This document shows positions 12,743-18,240 of a stretch of 18,240 bases of DNA, one piece after another. The notes under the pieces were generated by a model. It was not told where the DNA came from and made no database searches. It saw only the letters and a list, made by a program, of their open reading frames with translations. The translations under genes were made by a program, and so were the position numbers. Position 1 is the first letter of the stretch. Each line of letters starts with the position of its first letter. The stretch comes from Anaerolinea sp. GTDB lineage: Bacteria; Chloroflexota; Anaerolineae; Anaerolineales; Anaerolineaceae. The stretch covers positions 1-18,240 of the forward strand of contig PNNU01000016.1 in NCBI GenBank assembly GCA_013824385.1, written 5' to 3'.

Positions 12743-14791
12743 TCATTCCACTTCACCAGCCAGCAGTTTGGCCTTCTTCCAAGGCGGTAGATCGGACTCT
12801 TCCGCCAGCAGTCTGCGCATATCAATGATCTGATCTCTGAAGGCTGCGGCCTGTTCGAATGCCAGGTCCTTGGCGGATTGTTTCATCTGCGACTCCAACT
12901 CGGCAATCACCCGTTTGATCTCTTTGACTGGCATTCCCGAGGTTGTCTTGCCGGCTTTGTATTGGCCTCTGTTTTCGGCTACCATCGGGCTATCGGCGGA
13001 TAGTCTCTCGGTGATGTCGTGCACCGCTTTAATGATGGTAAAGGGTTCAATATGATGGGCGGTGTTGTAAGCCACCTGTTTTGCGCGGCGGCGATCCGTT
13101 TCGCCAATCGCGAAGGTCATGGCATCGGTCATTTTGTCCGCATACATGATCACTTTGCCGTTGACGTTACGTGCTGCACGTCCCACGGTCTGGATCAGCG
13201 CGGTCGCGGAACGCAGAAAACCCTGTTTGTCCGCATCCAGAATCGCCACCATCGAAACTTCGGGCAAGTCCAAGCCTTCGCGCAGCAGGTTGATGCCCAC
13301 AAGTACATCAAACACACCCATGCGCAGGTCGCGCAGAATTCCCACACGTTCGAGTGTCTCTACTTCTGAGTGCAAGTAGCTCACTTTGATGCCCAATTCC
13401 TTCAGGTAATCTGTAAGGTCTTCTGACATACGTTTGGTAAGGGTGGTCACCAGCACACGTTCGTGATTCTCGGTACGTTTCTTGATTTCGGCAAACAGGT
13501 CATCGACCTGGCCTTTGGTGGGTCGCACTTCAATTTGCGGATCCACCAGCCCCGTCGGGCGAATGATTTGCTCGACCACCTGGTCAGCTCGTTTTAATTC
13601 AAATTCAGCCGGTGTGGCCGAGGTGTAAATGGTGTATCCCATTTTATGTTCAAATTCGTCAAAGGTCAGAGGACGGTTATCCATGGCGCTGGGAAGTCTG
13701 AAACCATATTCCACCAGTGTGCTCTTGCGCGCCTGGTCGCCGTTATACATGCCTCTGATCTGCGGCACGGTCATGTGCGACTCATCCAGGAAGAGCAGAT
13801 AATCCGAGGGCAGATAATCCATCAAAGTCCACGGCGCTGAACCGGCAGGACGTTGATCGAGATGACGTGAGTAGTTCTCGATACCCGAACAGTAGCCCAC
13901 TTCCTTCAACATTTCGAGGTCGTAGCGGCAGCGCTGTTCAATGCGCTGGGCTTCAAGCAGGCGCTGGTTGGAATTGAAGTATTTCACCTGATCATCCAAC
14001 TCGGTTTCAATGTCAGTCACCGCCTGTTTCAAGCGGGTCTCATTGGCTATATAATGTTTGGCCGGGAAGATTTCTACATGCTGCGGCTCTGCATAAACCT
14101 CGCCCGTCAGCGGACTGTATTCCACGATCTTTTCGACTTCGTCCCCAAAGAAACTAAGGCGGAAAGCTTTCTTCTCTTCATAAGCAGGGAAGATTTCGAT
14201 GGTATCTCCCCTGACCCGAAAAGCACCCGGCTTGAGTTCCATGTCGTTGCGTTGGTACTGGCTCTCGATCAACTGCCTGAGCAAGGCATTGCGCCGGTAG
14301 ATGCCGCCGACATCCAGGTTAACCACAACCGAGCCGTAGTTCTCAGGGTTGCCCAAACCGTAGATACACGACACAGAAGCCACGATGATCACATCTTTGC
14401 GGGACATTAATGACATGGTCGCCGCCAGGCGCATGCGGTCGATCTCTTCGTTGATATCCGTTTCTTTTTCGATGAACAGATCGTGCCGCGGAACGTAGGC
14501 CTCAGGCTGGTAGTAATCGTAATAAGATACGAAATACTCCACCGCGTTCTCGGGGAAGAATTCCTTGAACTCAGCGTAGAGCTGTGCGGCCAGCGTCTTG
14601 TTGTGCGCCATAATCAGCGCAGGCATCTGCGTGTTTTGAATGATGTTAGCCATGGTGAAGGTCTTGCCGGTGCCCGTGGCGCCCAGCAGCACCTGGTCGT
14701 GATAACCCTTGTTGACACCTTCCACCAGTTGCCTGATGGCTTCTGGCTGATCGCCGGTGGGAATGTATGGAGCTTGAAGTTTGAAATCCAT
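12743..14791 (-). CDS. uvrB: UvrABC system protein B
   Basis: The 682-residue helicase-like subunit of nucleotide excision repair. With UvrA it loads onto damaged DNA, verifies the lesion and recruits the nuclease UvrC. Motifs: Walker A GATGTGKT (37-44), the damage-probing beta-hairpin with [11 protein letters not shown] (91-101), Walker B DESH (336-339), the helicase segments [11 protein letters not shown] and [19 protein letters not shown], and a C-terminal UVR coiled-coil (about 627-662; [25 protein letters not shown] read in two parts) that binds UvrC. Length is normal. Start ATG 14791 follows AGGTAGG. The end [14 protein letters not shown] is complete. Upstream are a -10 TATAAT and an SOS-box-like sequence. 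Downstream lies a small unknown gene. Confidence 0.98.
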   Translation of the reverse strand: MDFKLQAPYIPTGDQPEAIRQLVEGVNKGYHDQVLLGATGTGKTFTMANIIQNTQMPALIMAHNKTLAAQLYAEFKEFFPENAVEYFVSYYDYYQPEAYVPRHDLFIEKETDINEEIDRMRLAATMSLMSRKDVIIVASVSCIYGLGNPENYGSVVVNLDVGGIYRRNALLRQLIESQYQRNDMELKPGAFRVRGDTIEIFPAYEEKKAFRLSFFGDEVEKIVEYSPLTGEVYAEPQHVEIFPAKHYIANETRLKQAVTDIETELDDQVKYFNSNQRLLEAQRIEQRCRYDLEMLKEVGYCSGIENYSRHLDQRPAGSAPWTLMDYLPSDYLLFLDESHMTVPQIRGMYNGDQARKSTLVEYGFRLPSAMDNRPLTFDEFEHKMGYTIYTSATPAEFELKRADQVVEQIIRPTGLVDPQIEVRPTKGQVDDLFAEIKKRTENHERVLVTTLTKRMSEDLTDYLKELGIKVSYLHSEVETLERVGILRDLRMGVFDVLVGINLLREGLDLPEVSMVAILDADKQGFLRSATALIQTVGRAARNVNGKVIMYADKMTDAMTFAIGETDRRRAKQVAYNTAHHIEPFTIIKAVHDITERLSADSPMVAENRGQYKAGKTTSGMPVKEIKRVIAELESQMKQSAKDLAFEQAAAFRDQIIDMRRLLAEESDLPPWKKAKLLAGEVE

Positions 14792-14824
14792 TGTAAAACC
14801 TACCTAGTAGTTATTCTTCATTGC

Positions 14825-14830
14825 ATTATA
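14825..14830 (-). promoter_or_regulatory. -10 element of uvrB
   Basis: A perfect TATAAT on the minus strand about 34 bases upstream of the uvrB ATG, giving a leader of about 27 bases that contains the AGGTAGG ribosome binding site. The -35 region is weak (TTAAGC at 18 bases). Confidence 0.5.
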
Positions 14831-14842
14831 GCACATTTGTTC
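14831..14842 (-). promoter_or_regulatory. SOS-box-like LexA site candidate before uvrB
   Basis: On the minus strand GAAC-AAAT-GTGC lies directly beside the -10. It matches the GAAC-N4-GTTC core of the Bacillus-type LexA site at seven of eight defined positions. uvrB is a classic SOS gene, and a site between -35 and -10 would block the promoter. LexA specificity in this lineage is not known to me, so this is a suggestion. Confidence 0.3.
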
Positions 14843-15024
14843 AACTTTGCTTAAATAAAAAAAGAACGGCTTAATAATTGATATATTTCGATAGCGAATT
14901 AATGCATATGTAGATCAGATTACTCAAAAAAGTTACTCGTGGATTGCTTAAAGAAAAATTTAACTATACTTACTAGTATTTCATAACCCAAAAGAAGATT
15001 AAAAATAAATATCAATTTTTAGTA

Positions 15025-16563
15025 CTAATTCTTATAAGTAGAATTGCAATATGGGTGAGCCAATTGACCATTATCAATCCTGGCAGAACCGCCATCAGCT
15101 TTACGAGTAATGTGATCAATTGTAAAACTTTTTGAATGAATTAAACAATTGCAAATTTTACATCGCACCCCTTTTGAAATAGCTTCCTTAACAAATATTT
15201 CCGATTTTTGTTCTCTTGAAAAATCAAAAGTGTCCTCGATATTTACATTGTCACTTTGCGTAAGATAATTGAAAAATGAATCATGAATCACAGATTCGAC
15301 GGTTTCTTCGATTGATTTTCCTGATGACAAAAGATCAATACACCGTATATAGAAGCGATTGATGTCTTTATAAGCAAAAATACCACTCCTTTTCCTACGC
15401 CCTATCTGTTGAATAAGATAATCATTTTGAAGTAGTAAATTCTCAAATTTCTCTCTAATTTTAATGAATTGATTGAATTTATTAGTTTTTTCTAGATATT
15501 TTATGAACTCAATTAAAGCATATAAGGAAGTTGGTTTATGTCGGCCATTAATAGAGTAAACATAAACAATTGGATGTAACCCTAAAGAACCTGGCGAATT
15601 ACTATTAATTCGATCCAGTAGTTGTTTACATTTGTTTAAATGATCAATAGTTAAGTCACCAATTATGTCTGGTTTATTGTCTTCATTATTTATAATATTA
15701 ACAATATCAAACACAATTGGAAGATTTGTTGAAGAGTATTCCTTGCCACCAAGTGGTATATCAAGTGTTTTCAAAGGGGTTTTCAATTCAGGACTAAAAA
15801 GTAATTGATAGACTTCCTTTGCCAAACCTTCAATTCTAATTTTGCGATCTTCTGAAAAACCATACCAATACTTATGACCTTTGCCACTTCGAACTATAGC
15901 TCTTGCTGAAATACCATTTGGGAATTTTCTTGCCTTTAATACCTTGATTTCTGTTTTATCAATTTTTGTTGCCTTTTGATTTATTCTGAAAAATGATTCT
16001 TCAGCCTTTTGTGAGTTTCCAGTAACCCATTGAATTGAGAAAGCACTCACTCCTAAAGCTCTTGAATATTTGATTATATTTTCATTCGAAGATAAATCTG
16101 GATTTCGAGCAATTTTTTCGCATTGAATAAAACTACCAATCCGCGAGTTAATGATTTTTCTTGTATTTTCTGCAATTCTCTTCTGTTCTTCAGGTATTTC
16201 ATTATCAAAAAATTCTGAAGAAATTTTCCCATCCCCATAATCGTCATTTATCCATGCAGCAATTGCACTGAGACGATGGGACCCATCAATAATAAATACT
16301 CGATTGCTTTTGCTTCTCCATAGGATAACAGAAGGTATAAGATCCCCTTCTAGGAAACTCAAAATTAAATCATAAATTTTTTCGGAATCCCATTCATTGG
16401 TTTCACGTTGAAAATCTGGTTTTCTCAATAGCTCAAATGTAAGATCCCCCTTACGTAAATTATTAATTGAAATTGAGGTTATATTTTGGGTTACGTTTTG
16501 ATTATCATCATATTCAAAATCTTCTCTTTTAATCAATGCATCGAGATTTACATTTGTTTTCAT
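15025..16563 (-). CDS. DUF262 (ParB-like) - HNH endonuclease protein, candidate defence nuclease
   Basis: A 512-residue protein with two recognisable ends. The N-terminal part (about 30-220) fits DUF262: RKPDFQRETNEW (F51-Q-R53), a strand with FLEGDLIPSVILWRSK, then IDGSHRLSAIAAW (D93-G-S-H-R97) as in the nucleotide-binding motif of ParB/Srx-fold proteins, and SFFRINQKATKIDKTEI. The C-terminus (465-512) is an HNH nuclease domain with C468-x2-C471, D483-H484, N498 and H503-x2-C506. DUF262 with HNH is the architecture of modification-dependent restriction enzymes such as GmrSD, though there the nuclease part is usually DUF1524; the target here is unknown. The middle (about 220-450) is not recognised. 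Start ATG 16563 after AAGGGG. It is AT-rich and Asn/Ile/Lys-rich, unlike uvrB and mfd. It is 88 bases downstream of the 103-residue gene. An AATATT pair (16587-16592, 16598-16603) lies between them. Confidence 0.85.
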   Translation of the reverse strand: MKTNVNLDALIKREDFEYDDNQNVTQNITSISINNLRKGDLTFELLRKPDFQRETNEWDSEKIYDLILSFLEGDLIPSVILWRSKSNRVFIIDGSHRLSAIAAWINDDYGDGKISSEFFDNEIPEEQKRIAENTRKIINSRIGSFIQCEKIARNPDLSSNENIIKYSRALGVSAFSIQWVTGNSQKAEESFFRINQKATKIDKTEIKVLKARKFPNGISARAIVRSGKGHKYWYGFSEDRKIRIEGLAKEVYQLLFSPELKTPLKTLDIPLGGKEYSSTNLPIVFDIVNIINNEDNKPDIIGDLTIDHLNKCKQLLDRINSNSPGSLGLHPIVYVYSINGRHKPTSLYALIEFIKYLEKTNKFNQFIKIREKFENLLLQNDYLIQQIGRRKRSGIFAYKDINRFYIRCIDLLSSGKSIEETVESVIHDSFFNYLTQSDNVNIEDTFDFSREQKSEIFVKEAISKGVRCKICNCLIHSKSFTIDHITRKADGGSARIDNGQLAHPYCNSTYKN

Positions 16564-16651
16564 TTGTAACCCCTTTATATAAACGAAATATTACCGCAAT
16601 ATTGTGAAAAAAAATCCCTCAATTATCAATAATCTTATCAAACGTGATTCC

Positions 16652-16963
16652 TTAATCCTTTATCAACTTCTTAAAATGGCTATATTCAGGATAAAGAATA
16701 TCATCGTGGTTATTGTGAGTCCATTTATCTTTTTCTAGAAAATCCATAATCCAATCAGAAAAATCAATCATTTTTGAATGATTTTTAAATTGAGAAATAA
16801 TTACAAAATCAGGTATGGAATCATTGATTTCCAAATTATATGAATTATTTTTACTTATAATCTTGATCGTGTTTGTTATACGATTAATAAGATCGGTATC
16901 GGTAGAATGTAATTGGACAGAATTATCAATAACTTTAACTGTAGCAGTATCAAAAATCCCCAT
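16652..16963 (-). CDS. Hypothetical 103-residue protein, upstream partner of the DUF262-HNH gene
   Basis: I do not recognise this protein. It begins MGIFDTATVKVIDNSVQLHS, has no signal peptide or membrane segment, and appears to be a small alpha/beta protein: a short beta start, a helix TDLINRITNTIKIISK, a strand with DFVIISQF, and a helix IDFSDWIMDFLEKD followed by an acidic, His/Tyr-containing end. It has a strong GGAGGT before ATG 16963 and a good promoter at 17014-17043, so it is expressed from its own start. It is AT-rich like the DUF262-HNH gene after it and could be its co-factor, regulator or immunity partner, but only gene order supports this. Both are absent from what one expects between mfd and uvrB, which points to a recent insertion. 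Confidence 0.7.
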   Translation of the reverse strand: MGIFDTATVKVIDNSVQLHSTDTDLINRITNTIKIISKNNSYNLEINDSIPDFVIISQFKNHSKMIDFSDWIMDFLEKDKWTHNNHDDILYPEYSHFKKLIKD

Positions 16964-17013
16964 GATTACCTCCGACCCTATGAAATTTCGAATTTAGCAA
17001 ACCACTTTATCTA

Positions 17014-17043
17014 ATTATACATATTTGTGGATTTTTTTTTCAA
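17014..17043 (-). promoter_or_regulatory. Promoter of the DUF262-HNH cassette
   Basis: On the minus strand TTGAAA (17043-17038) and TATAAT (17019-17014) are separated by 18 bases, matching the vegetative consensus at five and six of six positions. The leader of about 44 bases ends with GGAGGT before the ATG of the 103-residue gene. This is the best promoter in the window. Confidence 0.65.
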
Positions 17044-17125
17044 AACTAATCAAATATGAAAGAGACTACTGATAATTCTGGTTCGTAAAATCAATACTTC
17101 AAAAAAAGGGTAATAAAAAAAACTT

Positions 17126-18240
17126 TTATATCGTTTTTTTTGCAATCTTCGCCAACACTTCCAGCAGATCATCCCGCCAGGCCTCATCGGATACGTCGAC
17201 TTTCATCCAGTAGGCATTCTTGCCGGCCCGCAAACGGATATCCGGCGTATTCAGCTCGCGGGTGGGAACACCCTCTGGCAGCGCCGGGAAGTGCAGCACA
17301 AGCTGTTCCCCTTCGATGGTGATCGATGTCAACCCAGCCTTCTCACCCATCAACTTGACGCGGATCTGGTAGAGCAGGTTATTCACTGGTTCCACCAGCG
17401 CGCCAAAGCGATCCACAAACTCCTCAGAGAGTTCGTCCAGCTCGGATTCGAGCGTAATGGACGCCATGCGCCGGTAAAGCTGCAGGCGCAGCGTCTGATC
17501 CTGTACGTATTCCGCAGGCAGGCCGACTGCCAGCGGCAGATCCACGCTCACGGGGATGTAGGCGCCGGTGATGCCAAACAATTTCTCCACGTCTTTGGTA
17601 TTAGGCATGGTCTTGCGCAACGCGTGCACGGCATCAGACAACATGCGCGTATAGAGGTGGAAACCCACGTTGGCGATATATCCCGACTGGCGCATGCCCA
17701 GCATTTCACCTGCCCCGCGCATTTCAAGGTCGCGCATGGCGATGGAATAGCCCGCCCCAAGCTGGGTGTTCTCGGCGATGGTCTCAAGCCTTTCCTGACC
17801 TTCAATCGTTGGTGGTTTCTTGCGATGCCTGAAGAAGTAAGCATAAGCACGCTGTGTGCCGCGCCCAACCCTGCCGCGTAGTTGATAGAGCTGCGCCAAA
17901 CCAAAGGTATCGCCACGGTCCACAATCAACGTGTTGGCATTGGGGATGTCGAGACCGGATTCAATGATCGAGGTGCACAACAGCACATCAATTTCGTTAT
18001 GCGTAAAACGGCTCATCACTTTTGAGAGTTCATCTTCCTTGAGCTGCCCGTGGCCGATACCGATACGCGCTTCGGGGACCAGGTTATGTAAATGCGCCTG
18101 CATGGCATGGATGGTCGTGACGCGATTGTGTACGAAGAAAACCTGCCCGCCCCGATCCATCTCGCGGATGATGGCCTGGCGCACGATGCGCGGAGAGTAC
18201 GGTCCGATGTGGGTAATAATCGGCAGCCGTTCAGCCGGGG
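17126..18240 (-). CDS. mfd: Transcription-repair coupling factor, C-terminal part (partial)
   Basis: The C-terminal 371 codons of Mfd, an ATP-driven translocase that removes stalled RNA polymerase from damaged DNA and recruits UvrA. The start is outside the window. Visible parts: the second helicase domain beginning with PAERLPIITHIGPY, then GGQVFFVHNRV, IGHGQLKEDELSKVM, LLCTSIIESGLDIPNANTLI and the arginine-finger motif GRVGRG. The RRGR-type hook YSIAMRDLEMRGAGEMLG and the C-terminal TRCF domain (about the last 150 residues) follow. The gene ends with KIAKKTI. A weak A/T hairpin (AAAAAAC / GTTTTTT, 17117-17139) overlaps the stop. It is on the same strand as uvrB but separated from it by the two-gene AT-rich cassette. 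Confidence 0.97.
   Translation of the reverse strand, partial: PAERLPIITHIGPYSPRIVRQAIIREMDRGGQVFFVHNRVTTIHAMQAHLHNLVPEARIGIGHGQLKEDELSKVMSRFTHNEIDVLLCTSIIESGLDIPNANTLIVDRGDTFGLAQLYQLRGRVGRGTQRAYAYFFRHRKKPPTIEGQERLETIAENTQLGAGYSIAMRDLEMRGAGEMLGMRQSGYIANVGFHLYTRMLSDAVHALRKTMPNTKDVEKLFGITGAYIPVSVDLPLAVGLPAEYVQDQTLRLQLYRRMASITLESELDELSEEFVDRFGALVEPVNNLLYQIRVKLMGEKAGLTSITIEGEQLVLHFPALPEGVPTRELNTPDIRLRAGKNAYWMKVDVSDEAWRDDLLEVLAKIAKKTI

Noticed and set aside
14870..15024. Possible terminator or small RNA between the DUF262 gene and uvrB
   Set aside because: Only short AT palindromes such as TTAGTACTAA are present, with no GC-containing stem and no clear T-run.
17291..17881. A 196-codon plus-strand frame inside mfd
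   Set aside because: It is the shadow of a highly conserved coding region on minus; no ribosome binding site or recognisable domain.

Overview
The window looks like chromosomal DNA of a Chloroflexota bacterium, probably Anaerolineae. That is an inference from gene content: a mevalonate-pathway decarboxylase in a bacterium, an operon of Roadblock/LC7 proteins with an MglA-type GTPase, and mostly housekeeping genes of moderate GC broken by AT-rich accessory stretches. There is no rRNA, tRNA, CRISPR array or complete insertion sequence that I can see. Two genes run off the ends: a SulP transporter on the left and mfd on the right.

Layout. Positions 1-1583 (minus) hold the first 527 residues of a SulP/STAS anion transporter. 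Positions 1584-2253 are an AT-rich gap with at most a decayed small gene. A secreted lipoprotein (2254-3189, plus) converges on a five-gene minus-strand operon (6288 down to 3462), and a strong bidirectional hairpin terminator lies between them. The operon encodes four Roadblock/LC7 proteins, one fused to a DUF4388 domain, and one MglA-like small GTPase. It is a plausible complete GTPase switch with its regulators. An excellent internal ribosome binding site in the DUF4388-Roadblock gene suggests that a free Roadblock domain is made as well.

Divergently on plus lie a diphosphomevalonate (or phosphomevalonate) decarboxylase (6673-7647) and then a tight operon: an RseP-type intramembrane protease (M50), a HEAT-repeat protein with a 40-residue acidic tail, a membrane-anchored secreted gluzincin peptidase, and acylphosphatase (7753-11438). 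The M50 promoter is surrounded by four copies of an AAACCG hexamer. The pairing of a surface protease with a site-2 protease suggests a regulated-proteolysis module.

A hairpin ends that operon. It is followed by an MntA-HepT (MNT-HEPN) toxin-antitoxin pair in which the antitoxin gene looks leaderless and the toxin gene carries a one-base frameshift. The rest is on minus: a small membrane-anchored protein of unknown function, uvrB with an SOS-box-like element beside its -10, and an AT-rich two-gene cassette (a 103-residue unknown followed by a DUF262-HNH protein) with its own good promoter, then the C-terminal part of mfd. The cassette sits between two nucleotide excision repair genes. It is the best candidate for an acquired, possibly defence-related, poorly described system in the window.
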